Assembly: GCA_000827205.1 (NCBI GenBank)
Contig: KN832562.1
Span: 753,557 to 817,556, forward strand
DNA: 64,000 nucleotides
Source: Plicaturopsis crispa FD-325 SS-3
Lineage: Eukaryota; Basidiomycota; Agaricomycetes; Amylocorticiales; Amylocorticiaceae
Direction: 5' to 3'
The notes beneath the pieces are model-generated. The model made no database searches. It saw nothing but the letters and a program-made list of their open reading frames with translations, and was not told where the DNA came from. A program made the translations under genes and the position numbers. Within the stretch, counting starts at the first letter, position 1. Each line of letters starts with the position of its first letter. Positions 37,527-49,364 of the stretch are shown here, piece by piece.

Positions 37527-38511
37527 GACTACTGAAATGTGAGGGTAGAAGGGGTTTGGACGGTGAAAATGAACGTGTAGTGGAGAGCTTGGGAAAGAAT
37601 GAGGGCGGCTTGAAGTGGAACTATGGGAGGAACCGGCCTCGAGAGATGCGATGCAAAGGAAAGGGAGTTGGAAATGAGCTGGACTGGAGAAAGTGCGTCC
37701 AAGGCAGGAGGCGAGGTATTTATGCCTCGGATCGGCTTCAGTGCCTCGCGATCCGACAATGTGGAACCATGACTACCCCATCTTTGTCTTCCGTTTGCAT
37801 CCCGTTATTATGCCGCACTGCGCACAATTAAATCGCACAACCTTCAAAGGAACCTCCCTTTGTGCACTACACCACAATACACTGTCGATGTGCAAACAGC
37901 TTGCAAGCAAAGGCATGAAGCGCGGGGCTTTGTGGGCTTTCCAGGCGTGCCATATGTTTGTTGTATCTTCAAATGACGCTGCTCAGGAACTGGCAGTCTG
38001 AAGGGCATCTGCAGATCCTTGACGGTGTTCCGGACCCATAGAAACGGATATGTATTGAATGTCTCCATCCCGGTGGTCTTGACGTGATTGGACGAGCTCG
38101 TCCGGCACCAGGAATATGGACCAATCCGGTGCATCCATCATTACATCTCGTACGCGGACCCCGGGAGAGAGGAAACTTTCGCATCGAACCCCTTCGCGAG
38201 TGGCCTTCGCAGGAAGGGGATCCTCTGCCGATACCCAACCCCCTCGTGCGCGCGTCAAAATTGCAATGCTAGTGGCGTTCACTGTTCAGTGCCTCCTGCC
38301 AACGATGTATAAAGCACTCCACTAGACTGAGGCGCTGGCGACGCTGAAATGTCCCAAAGTAGCCACTTGATGAGGCAATATGATGAAGGAAAGAATTCAG
38401 CACCAAGCCGTGCCTGCATTCGGCCCGTCAAAAAGCCGCGAGAAGTATGCCAGACTACTCACCTGCACCAAGCCCGTAAGCAGAAGCATGCACGGCACAC
38501 ATGTGAGTCGT
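37527..38511. other. Upstream region of the Egh16-like gene
   Basis: About 1 kb. Frames up to about 100 codons on both strands overlap and lack domains. No gene is supported. Confidence 0.4.
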
Positions 38512-38519
38512 GCAACCAC

Positions 38520-38878
38520 AGGCCCCCGGCAACTGCTATAGAGGTCCCTCGCCCAGCTGGATAAATTTTGGCCTCTGACGACCAAATTTCCCGTCAAAAA
38601 AGTGGATAAGGTGCTCGTGTTTTGTGGTTTCCCCTCGCAAGGTGGATAAATGCCTGGACGGCGGGACCCTCAGTGACAACCCAGCAGCGAATTTTTTTCG
38701 ACCAAACACCCACCAGATGGTCCGACTTCCGGACAAAATCTTACTTTTGACCCAAAGTTGGACCATTCCCCTCGCAAGTTGGATGAAAAATGGCCAAATC
38801 GGGACGAATTTTGATGGATAAATCTTAGCAACTTTTTGGAAAAGTGCGAGGGACCTCTAGAGGAGTTGCCGGGGGCCT
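38520..38878. mobile_element. hAT-like MITE (non-autonomous DNA transposon), 359 bp
   Basis: The ends are inverted repeats of 33 bp with two mismatches: the left begins AGGCCCCCGGCAACT and continues to GGTCCCTCGC; the right end is its reverse complement. An 8 bp direct repeat GCAACCAC flanks it at 38512-38519 and 38879-38886, the target duplication size of hAT elements. The interior is AT-richer, has no coding capacity, and carries repeated TGGATAA and CCCCTCGCAA(G/-)TTGGAT-like units. The near-perfect ends and intact duplication suggest a recent insertion. Because bases at the ends overlap the duplication, the boundary could shift by one base. Confidence 0.85.
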
Positions 38879-38886
38879 GCAACCAC

Positions 38887-41800
38887 GCTGAAATGGCGAA
38901 AAAGCCCGAAGAGCACAGTGAGTCGTCCGACAACCGCCGCGGCAGAACGTACGCAATATGTACAGGTTGTGTACAAGACCGCGATGCAGCGCGATAGACG
39001 GGCGAGCGACCGGATAGGATTTACGGGATCTTTCGTTGGGTCAACTTGACGTCGTTGTACGATGAACGTGCCCTGCCCAGGAGTCCCTATGCATCATCAA
39101 ATGGTTAGAAAGGATACGGAAGCCAGGAAACTTACGCACATCATCGCATGGTATTTTGCGCAGGAAGATGCGGTAGTACGTCCAAATGCACGGGATAACT
39201 TCCTCGTTATGTCCACTATAATCAATCGTATGCAATGATTGCGTATGCTAGATGAACATGCACAGGGAGGTCGACTGAAAGAACGAGGTCAGATCGCTAG
39301 AGATTGCTGGTAGAGAAATATGTATGATGAACACACTCACAATCTAACGCATTGGCCAGCACCGGGAACCTTCAGTGGCAGTATACGTTTCGATCTGAGC
39401 AAGTGCATCTGAAGACAAGCGCTTGCATTCGGACTCGTCGGGCAAGACGGGGGACCCCAAGACGTTGCGTTTGGGATTTGAGTGTATGTGACCGAAAGTC
39501 ATAGGTGGGTGCAACATCCACGCAATGCTACAAAACCCGCAGACCGTAGACGCAGCAACATGAGGGAGATTTTCGAATTGTTGAGGAGGCCCATGTCAGT
39601 CAGACGAGTGCAGATAGTCGCTATCTAATCGCTTGTGTACGCGATCTGAGTACTTGACCATAAGACCAGTACCAGCCTCGCCAGAGACGCACAGTCACTT
39701 GAGTTCGAGAATGGCCATGTCGATGTTCCTGGTCGTCGGCCGTACTTGACCATAGAGGCTGACAGAATTGTTCGGGCGAGCAGTTTTCAGAAAAATCGTA
39801 GAATCCTCGGTGAGAACGGAGAGGAGAGTCACGAGAGTGTCCTGTCTGTGCTGGAAGGCCACTCGCATCACCGATGCGACGGAGGGCGAGTGTTTAAACT
39901 TGTTGTAGGAGATGGGTCATCGCATCCTTAGCTAGGAACCTGCGAGAATCATACGGTCGTTCCTCTGTCAAATACAGAGAGACCAATAGACACCTGTAAG
40001 TAGTAGTGATAAAAAGGGCCAAACGTGTCGCACTGTAACTCACCGTGCAATTCTGATTCGACGTATTGTGCGGGCGACGTCAGCGCAGTGATACACAATC
40101 CGCAGACCATACACGCAACAGCGTCCATCCTGGATGAGGAACAGCCCCGTGCCGGACGTGTGCAAATGGCCCATCTTCCGATGGATTTTGGCGGCAATTC
40201 GAGCAACTGGCGATGAGACTAGCATCGAGAGCAATGCTCGGATTAGACATCGCAGCATCCTGGCGTAAACGCGTCCCATCCAGGTGTGGCAGGTGCCTGG
40301 TAAGCCACTGGCATCGCCCATGCTACACGGGGCGAGTACTTGAAGTTGCGGAGGGTCGTCGCAGACTCGGAGAGGGTCAAGATGCTACAAGACATATACG
40401 GCCATTCCTTCGGAGAATGGCACGTCTGGCAAGGGCCATATATGCCCTTGATAGCGTCGGGAAATGATCAAACGCGTCGCGTCGTACTGAAACACGCCGT
40501 CCAGTTCTGCATCAACTTTTCGTAGGGGCAGCGATGGGCAGCGCGAGCGCGCAGTCTCTCGAGAGATCCTTTCGCCAGACATATGAATGTTGATACATGT
40601 TCAGCATGGTGGACGGCGGACTCAAGTCAAGTGTAGACCGTGATGGTGTAGTCCAAGTTGCCAAAACCTCGCAGTTTGCTCGCAGTCAAGTCCGTTGCGC
40701 AGCGGTCCGGTTGCGGTCCGCTACCAGCCGTTCACTGAAGTCAAGGCATGTCTTCAAGTCGTTTACATATAGTAATACCGCTACCTCCTCGAGAATCACC
40801 TCCAGGCGAATTGTACATGCCAGAAGAATGAGACAACATACCAGAACCTACGCGACTCTAGTCTTCTCATACAATGCCACTCTCAGCCTGAAGACATCCC
40901 AGGACTTTCGCGACGGGTTTGAACATTCAGCCTACGGTTCGGACCATCCTGCATCATGGTCCAGCGCACCTTTCCATCTGCGCCGATGGCTTCGTTTGAG
41001 TCTTGCATATGTCCAACAAGGTGTTCTGCGGCGGCGGGAGGGTGCGTGACCAGTATATACTTTTGCTCCTTCCGACCGCTACGATTCCTCCACCAGACTT
41101 GTGGCCTCTGTGGCTGGACATTCGATCTGCTAGATTTGCATTGCACCGTCTTGACTTGTGTGTAAGGGGTCTCCTCTTCGAATCCAGTCGTATGCCGATG
41201 CCGCGTTCATCCGATCCCCGGCCTGCACCTGCCTGCTGTAAACCGTTGCGCCTATACCCGCGCAAATTGCACCGTGTTGGGGTATTGAACACCGAGATGT
41301 CGCGTATTGAGGCAAAGCAAGTCGGAGGTCAACAGGCTATCGCCATCACGCAGCTGTACAGGATACCTGAAGCAGAGGGGCGATGTACTCATCTACGTAA
41401 GTTGTTTCATGGTGTGTAGTTTCAGTGATGAACTGAAACGGTTATCTTTTTGTCCAAGGGGATCTCGTGCCGACCTCGAGCTCGTCTATTGTCAGATTGA
41501 ACTTCAGAAATAAGTACTCTCTAGAAGCGTGTTGGAAACAAAGTGCTCAGCAAGCGGACGAGTATATCCCAGGTCAGTACAGTATATGCGTCTTAACGAC
41601 GGCCGAAATTCCTTGCTGGCTTGAGGCTTACCCGTACCCACATGTATACTTGAGCCTGGATTTTTCTGTTCTTTCTGTTGGAAAACAGTATATCCAGGAC
41701 TTAGGCCTCCCCGACACTCACGGCCAGAATGTCATGCCCCATTTTTTCCCCGCAAAGCCCCACTCTTCCACCCCATGCATATTTCGAGCAGTCCCTGCCA

Positions 41801-42678
41801 ACTTGAACTTGTGTATCCAGGACGACTCCTCACATGCACCGTCCCCGGCCGCCACCTTGAGTCCGAGAGCACCACATAGCGCTCGTGATACTGGGAACTC
41901 TCGTGACACTGGCAGCCTTTCCAGTTGGGGTGAACTGTGCGCACCCAAATCGGGAGCCCCCCTTATGTCTCGGTCGGGCAAGCACAAACGACTTACCATA
42001 TGCGGTTTTCCGTTCGTTCGTCCATTCATTCACCGAGGCCTCAGGCGTCTATGCGCGCGGCGAAGATGCACACGTCCTCGGAGTCAGATCCAGGAACTAG
42101 ATCCATAGCTGCTGCCAGTAACACTGTGGCATGCTACTTCAATTCAATGGCCGTCCAATTCAGCAGCCACTGAAAGCGATTTACCATCTGATACAGCAAA
42201 CCCGAATCTCAAGACGGAAGCTGCGGCATCGGATTACCGTACTCTATACACTACTGATACACTGATTTGCTGATACTGTAACTGCTGCAAAAATATAGTC
42301 CGTCTACATGTTCGCCCGCGCAGCGCGCGCGTCCTGCACCTGATGTGCAGGGGGGAAATGCGCTGCAAGGGCGTCATGTCATATCTGCCCGAAAACCCGA
42401 AACAAAACGATTTTTGTAGTCCACGGAGGCGTGGGGGAAGGCGAAATGCGAAATGCGAATAGTTGGTGCCATGGCTGGGTTGGGGATGCGATGGTGTGCG
42501 TGATGAGGTGTTGGTGCTGTTGCTGTTGAGCATATGCGTGCACGGGGGACAAAAAGTTGGTTCGGATGTGGGGCTTTTGAGTGTGTTGTGCGAAAGCGAA
42601 AGCGATGCGAGGTGATGCGACAGTGGAAAATGCAAGTCAACGAAGAGGGGAGGGGTGGACACAGAGGACGCAAGGCGA
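38887..42678. other. Gene-poor stretch of 3.8 kb
   Basis: The longest interval here without a recognised gene. Many short frames lie on both strands with stops every 60-100 codons. One weak internal similarity was seen: about 36 bases near 39,530 and 40,090 share CCGCAGACC and following bases. The minus-strand reading of both gives a CCVYGLR-like peptide, so diverged copies of a lost gene are possible. No transposon ends or domains were recognised. Confidence 0.4.
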
Positions 42679-44224
42679 CTAGTAGGGCGGACGTTTGAAC
42701 TCGTCGCTGATGACCTGCGCCTCGGCGTCGAAGTTGTCGCCCTTGATGACCTTCCCGTCCGCATCGTACTCTACCGAAGCGGGGCTCTCGAACGTCTCCA
42801 TCTACACGATATAGATCAGTAAGAGAAAACTGCGGGACAAGGGAAAGGACGTACGTGGACGTGGACACCGCTCGTGGAGAGGTCACTCGGCTTCTTGACG
42901 TTGACAGCCGGACGGGAACCGATGCCATTGCTACGGAACGCAAGCGTAGACCCCTGGGTAGATCTGCAGGATAATGAGTATACGGAACGGCACGAGGGGT
43001 GTACGGACGTACACGAAGAGCTCTGCGCCTTGCGTCGTGTAGTTTGTCAGGCGACGAACAGCGCGACATGCGACAATCTAGGGCGTGTTAACGAGGCATA
43101 TGCGACAAATTAGATGTACTTACAGTAGATGCAATAGCGGCCGGGACGTTTGCGATGATGGACATGACCGCATTGAGGTTCATCAGCATGAACGTCTGCA
43201 CAAAAGTTAAGACGAGCTTGCGGTGAATAACAAAGAGATTCTCACGGTGGCGAGGAGGTTGGACAAGAATGCGATGATGAAGAAGATGAGACCATCTCCG
43301 AAAATGAGCGAGACCAGTCGGGATTGCCCGCCTGGCTGGTTGTATGCCAATTTGTATGCCGTGAGTGTAAGCACGGTAAAATCGAATCTACGCGTCGAAG
43401 TGGTAAGAGGGGTGTGGGGCGCCGATGCCAACGGTGTACTCACGCCATAGTATAAATAAATGTGGCGGCGAGGAGGGTGTTGCTGGTCTCAGTGATGACA
43501 CAGCCCTCGCCCTCGACCCACGCGGCCTTCAAGAGAATGCCTATTATTGATTTGTTTAGCTGGGGGGACTTACGACCAGATGGATTTAACTAACCGTGGA
43601 GGAGGAGAGACCAGTGACCCATGATCACGGCGACGAGGGGCACGACCACGTACCATGCCTGCGACCAGACAGCCATGCTATGCACAATGTTAGATAGCGT
43701 ATGTGCATACGGAAGGAGATGCCTTACGTGCGAAGGGAAAGGTTGATGCTGGCGAACCCGATAGCGGCATTTCCAAGACACTGGTTGAACGTGTAAAGTG
43801 CCTGGCAGTTCACTTCCCTAGTGACATTCGACGCGATAGCACTGCAATATTGTTAGTTCAAGGTGTAATATCGGTGGCCCGCCGACTTACATGCCCATTA
43901 ATGCGAAGAGTAGACTGTAGCGGCCGAGGAAATAGAACATCATCGGCCATTTGAAACGTCTTTTCCCGGAGAGGAATTGCTGTAAAGCGCCACGGTGAGG
44001 ACGCGCACTTTTACTCGAGTTGGATGCAACGTAACATACCCAGTCGAAGGTCAAGGAGGTCGCCCACTCCCAGATGTACAGCCCAAGGAGCGCGTGCATC
44101 AGCTTGACTGTAGTTGAAATCCGTCAATACACACCGCAAAAACGCGTCGTTTTCGCGGGGGGAAGCGCGTACCAAATGCGGCGCTGTCGTTCGCGATCTC
44201 GGTGGGGGATTTCCAGTCGACCAT
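42679..44224 (-). CDS. Seven-helix membrane protein A (uncharacterised fungal family)
   Basis: A predicted integral membrane protein. From the start MVDWKSPTEIANDSAAF come seven hydrophobic segments, among them VKLMHALLGLYIWEWATSL, PMMFYFLGRYSLLFALMG, NAAIGFASINLSLRTMAVW, VVVPLVAVIMGHWSLLLHG, NTLLAATFIYTM, GLIFFIIAFLSNLLATV and the last ending in VACRAVRRLTNYT. The cytosolic-looking tail holds SGVHVHVETFESP and ends DEFKRPPY. About nine short exons. It is closely related to protein B (49,365-50,938), sharing every segment, several intron positions and the tail motif. I do not know a function; a receptor or transporter role would be guesswork. It is on the minus strand, with the second P450 between it and its paralogue. 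Confidence 0.8.
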
Positions 44225-46382
44225 AGTGATAAAATGAAGGGATGTCCGAGGCAAGGCAAATGAAAGTCTGCGAGAGCGGGATGAGGGCGGAAAGCAAGGA
44301 GCGGCCGAGGGTCTTATATGCAAAACGAACCTTTGAATAGGTGTATCCCGAATAGATCTTTTGCGTCTAGGAAGTTGCACGGCCTGGCACGCCCCAGCTT
44401 CTTTCAAGCGCTCCGGCTCCCAGCCATTTTACGCAGCTTTTCGTCATGTCTTCCAGGGTCAACGGCGCAGAGAAAAACAAAACATTTCCCAGCTGCAGAG
44501 ATCCGTGCGTGCGCTCGCGGTATATTCGCCACAATATAGCTAAGTCGGAGGATTTGTTTGAAGCCAGGATGGGCAACTTGAAGCGGAATATAATCACCGG
44601 ATATTGTCCGAAACGGGAGGTCCCCGGCGATTAATTTACTTGATCTCAGACCCCCATCGGGATCTGCCCCCGTCGGCCTCCTCCGCTCTAACGTTTCCAC
44701 CTTTTGGGCTGTTCGTTGTCCTCGATGTATACCGTCCTCTATGCCATACATAAACATTCTAGCATTCGAGTAGCACACAGGTTGAGTTTGCCATCTTTGC
44801 AGGGCCGCACTAGAACTGCGCGGCGAATAATTCAACGCCCATCTCGCAATGCTCCGGGGGTTCAACTTCGTGGAAATGGCAGTCGTGGGCATGGACAGGG
44901 TGTATCGCAGGGACACTCCAAGCATATGCACGTCGCATAGACTCCAGGGCTTCACTTTCATTGGAAAAAAAGGTATGACTTTCGTAACCACCGACCTGCT
45001 TGATTGATGCCGCTTCTGTAGTACCTCTATCGTTTTGGGAAATGCCTTTGTCTCGGGTGCCCATTCGTGGATGCCAGGAGCTCGTGGAATCTCCCAGGAC
45101 TTGTCTCCGCTTTATCGATTTCTGGGAAGATCGTGGTGCGTCCTGGTGCATCATCTATGCTACTTCCTCGTCTCCAGTTCAGTCGCCTGGCACCAATATC
45201 CATCCGCGCTTGCATGAACTCAAAATCGAGGGATCGTCATCACATGCGGAGCCCTCAGGCCTGTCATTTTTTCTGTCGGAAAATCATCGCGCCGGAACTG
45301 GCTCTGTAGTTCCCAGCTGGGCGATGTGCAGCGAAGAAGTTAGGAACCACAAGGACTCCATCGCATCGTGGCTCTTGGGCTGGATTGGGGGCTAGGACAT
45401 CGCGGCGGCGTCGAGGCTTCAAACTCTGCAATTGCGCGAGACTAGGATCTTCAAGTATTACGGCTCGACTTTCGACGTGTTCGCTATAGCTCTAGCTATA
45501 CTATACCGACGGTCTACAAACTATCCGGCGGTAGACGATCCCTGGAACTATGTAATACGCGACCCCTTGCAGGTCAACAACCTCAAGCTTCTGATTTTCT
45601 TCTCCGGTCTAACTTTCCAGCGGACCATGGATCTTGTGGACATCACACAAAATATGCACACTGCCCTTTTCCGCCGTGATGAAATTACGACAGCAAGACA
45701 GGTCTGCTCAGATTATGAAATGCGAATTTTTTGGGAGTGATGCTAGCCTGATGTTCAGTGCTGATCTACGTACAGTAAGTACTGCGCTTAGTGGCATTTG
45801 TGAGGGTGGTACATCGAGTAAGTAACATCCAGGGATATATGTGCCAAAGGGAATGTCTACACAAACCAAACACAAACACATGCTTGCAGGTACATTCAGA
45901 AGGCATCAAGATATGCTTGAGATATGCGTGTGTTTATAAGTAGCAGATATAATAGGCACCAGTGGCAGCTGCCATCCAACTGCCATCAGACGCGCCTCAA
46001 AAAAACCATAGCGGTGAGCGGATCCAAATGTATATGCACTCTCCCGCTCAGTAAGTAACTTAGCTCAGTCTGAGTTAAGGCGTTCACGAAAGACGGACTT
46101 AACATCTCAATAGTTGAGAATTGGAATTACACTCAGTGGGATTACTTGTAAAGCTACACTGCCGCTACACCGCGTAGCTCCTTGGGTACGGAATATACAT
46201 AAGTAAGCGACATGTCAGTTACACAGCGCAAGAAGAGGGGGGCAAGAAACGAATCTGGAGCGAATATGCTGAATGGATAGATACGGAGAACGTGAAGCGA
46301 TACGGAGACGTGAGGCGCGTGCGCATTCGGGGCGCGGTCGTAGCGCGGTCGTGGTAGTGTGGTCGTGGTCATGGTGCGGGCA
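44225..46382. other. Intergenic region between membrane protein A and P450 2
   Basis: About 2.1 kb. A 195-codon minus-strand frame at 44404-44991 and plus-strand frames at 45000-45395 and 45432-45740 have no domain, and the composition of the first two looks like chance. The last, with ...FKYYGSTFDVFAIALAILY, is more protein-like but unsupported. Confidence 0.35.
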
Positions 46383-48480
46383 TTACGAGGTGGGCGCGAG
46401 GGTGATGCGCAGGGGGAGCACGCCGCCCTCCCCGTCCGTCACGGGCTGCAGCGTCGGCGAGATGCGCGAGTGCACGACCGCGCCCGTGTCGTGGAATTGC
46501 AGCGAGCGGATGAGCGTCGCCAGGATGACCTTCATCTCGAATATGGCTAGACCACAGTTAGCACTAAAGTACCGTAAGGGTGGACAGGAACAGGAACTCA
46601 CCTAAACGAAACCCGATACAGTTGCGGGGGCCATCGCAGAAGGTCACGAGCCCGCTCCAGCCGTGGGGCAGCGCGCTCGGCGGGGGGATGCCGCCAGGCG
46701 TGATCCAGCGCTCGGGCTGGTACACACCCGCGTCCGCGCCCCACACGGTCGGGTCGGTATGCATCGTGCGGAAGGGGATGTAAATGACCTGGCCCTTGGA
46801 CACGCGCAGCGAGCTGATCGTCGTCCCGTCCGCGGTGCGCACGGGCTTGCTCAGCGGGATGACGTCGTCCTTGAGCGCGATGCGCTCGGTCTGGGGGGAG
46901 GCTGGGTGTACGCGCAGGCTGTGGTCACGGGTTAGTGGGTGGTGAGGGGGGAAGGGAGGGAGGGACGCACGCTTCTTTGACGACTGCGTCGAGGTAGGTC
47001 ATGCGTTGGATGTCGTCGTATCCGAGGTCGCGGGGACTGGCGAGCACCTCGTCGCGCAGTTTTTGCTGGATTTGAGGATGCTGAGCAAGGTCGAGGAGCG
47101 TGAAGTTGACTGTAGCTGCTGTCGTCTCGTGCCCGACCATACTACACGGGATAAAATGAGTATGTGTCCTTTTGTACACGGAGTAGGAAGTGAACCTACG
47201 TGAATGTGACGATCTTTGGTACGCAAGAGGAACAGATTAGCACCAATGTAAACACGACAGACCTAAGCCACGAACATTATCGAGTATTTGCTCGTCGTTC
47301 AATCGCTCTTCATTCGTGCTCCTGCCTTCCTTCCCTTCAGCACTATCGCGGTCGCCCTCTTTCCTGGCCCTCATCAAGATGGAGAGAATATCCTTGCCTT
47401 TACCTACAGCGCCACCCTTCTTCGCCGCATCTACAAGGCGTCCAGCAAGCCTCCTCACGATCAACTTGATCTGGCCCTGCGTCTGCATGAGCGGCAGCGG
47501 TGCACTAGTGATCGACGGAATCGCGCGGACAACGATCGGCGCAAGAAATGCAGAGAACTTGAGGCCCTGGCGTACGTGCGCAAGCCAGGACGCCGCGATC
47601 GCCTGCGCGTCCGTCTGCGCGCCCGAGGTGGACGCGTGCGGGGCGGCCATGGCCTTGAAGTCGTGCCCGAAGGCGACGCGGCCGATGATGTCGAGCGTCG
47701 CGGTCGAGCTGTGCTCGGTCATGTTCACGGTCACGCCGTCGCCGTTATGCGAGAGCACCTCGTTGGTCAGCTTGCTCTCCAGCTTCTCGGCGCATTCGGA
47801 GACGACGTCCGCCATGCCCTTGATGCTTTCGGGACTGAGACCAGACGTCAGTGATGGACAACACTTCGAGAAAGACTCTGACTGACGAGAATGCTGGAGC
47901 GAGGATGCGTCGCATAAGTTTGTGCTCGTCGCCTTCCGCCCAAACGAGGCCCTTTCCGATGACATTCGCCACGGGAGGTCGGAACGCGGGGGATTTCACT
48001 GCACGCACATTCAGTTAATCAAGAGAACGCTATGGCAGATTGCTCAAGGCTGTGGTGCGTACCATAATTCTCTGTATCTGCGAATATGTACTGCACGGCG
48101 GCATGGTCCGAGGCGACGATCTGCGCTGTCGGTTGGGGGCCAGCGCTTAAACGAAAGAGTGCCAGCACTCACTATATCAGGGTGTCCCAGGGCGGCCTTG
48201 ATTCTAAAGATGGGGCCAAACACATGCGTCCAGGTGCTATACATATCATTCGCGTCATGCTCGAACGCGAGGAGCTCGTGGCCCCAAAGCCAGCTTGCAA
48301 TGCCCTTGGACTGCGTGCCTCAAAGTCAATGCCGTCGGGATGCCACTAAAAAAACGCGCGAACACGTACTGGGCCTCGAAGGCGATATACATCGTCGCGT
48401 GATCGCCTCAAGTACCGATGCACATAGAGGCTAGCGAGAAATACAGTGCAGACTACGGCGAGGTCGATTATGACGGACAT
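46383..48480 (-). CDS. Cytochrome P450 monooxygenase (second of two)
   Basis: Haem-thiolate oxygenase with a membrane anchor: MSVIIDLAVVCTVFLASLYV, then RLRGPSKGIASWLWGHELL joined across a GTACGT...GCAG intron. Downstream: SPAFRPPVANVIGKG, EHKLMRRILAPAFS (helix C region), LDIIGRVAFGHDFKA, the I-helix MVGHETTAATVNFTLLDLA, YLDAVVKEALRVHPA (ExxR region), YQPERWI, and the haem loop FCDGPRNCIGFRLG with the Cys ligand. Ends LPLRITLAPTS before TAA at 46385-46383. About eight exons, all phases plausible. It differs from the first P450 in most of its length, so it is a different family. Substrate unknown. Its neighbours are the two seven-helix paralogues. Confidence 0.92.
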
Positions 48481-49364
48481 TCTGGGGGGCTGCGACTGCG
48501 AACGAAGGAAAGTCAACACACTTTTCTGAACGCCGTCCGTGCTTGTAAGCGCTCGAGCTTGAGCTTGAAGTCGACATAGACAAAAAGCTTTGATAGATTA
48601 GGCCCAAGCAGGATTCTGAGGATCCATCGAGTGGACAGAAATAAAAGCAAAGCGACAGCCATGACATATAAAAGGTTTAGTCTGTGCGATAGCCATAATC
48701 GCTGCGAATAACGGCGGACAGGAAGCCTGCAAGATAAAAAGACACGCTCCAGCGCCGCGCCGCAGTGAGAATGGAATCAGCAAACTCGCCGGAAGAACTT
48801 GTCGAGAACAAATGGACGTCCGAAAACGTTTCGTCGAAGAAGCCTCCGTCCCCGGCTCGGCGCTCGATTAGGCCATCGACGCTCCCGTTACTAATGATCG
48901 GCCTTGATAACCGGCCATCCGTGCACGTTTTCGTCGCCGGCCTCCGTGAACTTGGTTTCTCCTCGCACCACCGAGGCTTCGCTAAGAACATACGGGCAAA
49001 GTCCAGGGAACACAGTCCGCTAAAACATACGGAATACAAGGTAGCGTCTTTGTATGGCATTTTGTTTCGCTGGCCGTCTCCCGCGGTCTTGCCAGTGTCC
49101 ATCTACGGTTTATTACACTTGGCTTTAACGGGCGCCTCGTTTCACCATGTGCGTCCCTCTTCGTACGTTTAGGCGTGCTTCTGCCTGTGGCTCCTCTGCA
49201 CGGCGGCACCGGGGTTACATACCATCTCTCGCCCAATTGCCAATGCCGTGGAAAATATAAAGTACTCCGTTGCCAATCCGTTGTCAATCCGTCGTCCCTT
49301 GTCTTCACACCTTCTCCCTCCCTCCTCCCTCCCCTACCACCCTCGGTCCTCTCCTTGTGCCAAA
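48481..49364. other. Divergent region between P450 2 and membrane protein B
   Basis: About 880 bp holding promoters of both genes and one uncertain ORF. An ATATAAA box at about 49,254 lies 111 bases before membrane protein B. Confidence 0.45.
48771..49172 (+). CDS. Unrecognised small ORF (133 codons), uncertain
   Basis: Single-exon frame starting MESANSPEELVENKWTSENV and ending RPSSYV. A TATAAAA at about 48,664 lies some 107 bases upstream on the same strand, which is the only positive sign. No domain, and a hydrophobic stretch near the C-terminus. May be chance. Confidence 0.2.
   Translation: MESANSPEELVENKWTSENVSSKKPPSPARRSIRPSTLPLLMIGLDNRPSVHVFVAGLRELGFSSHHRGFAKNIRAKSREHSPLKHTEYKVASLYGILFRWPSPAVLPVSIYGLLHLALTGASFHHVRPSSYV

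Noticed and set aside
38887-42678. A retroelement or virus-like remnant in the gene-poor stretch.
   Set aside because: No terminal repeats, reverse transcriptase, integrase or capsid motif was seen.
44404-44991. 195-codon minus-strand frame as a gene.
   Set aside because: Composition and lack of any motif or splice support suggest chance.
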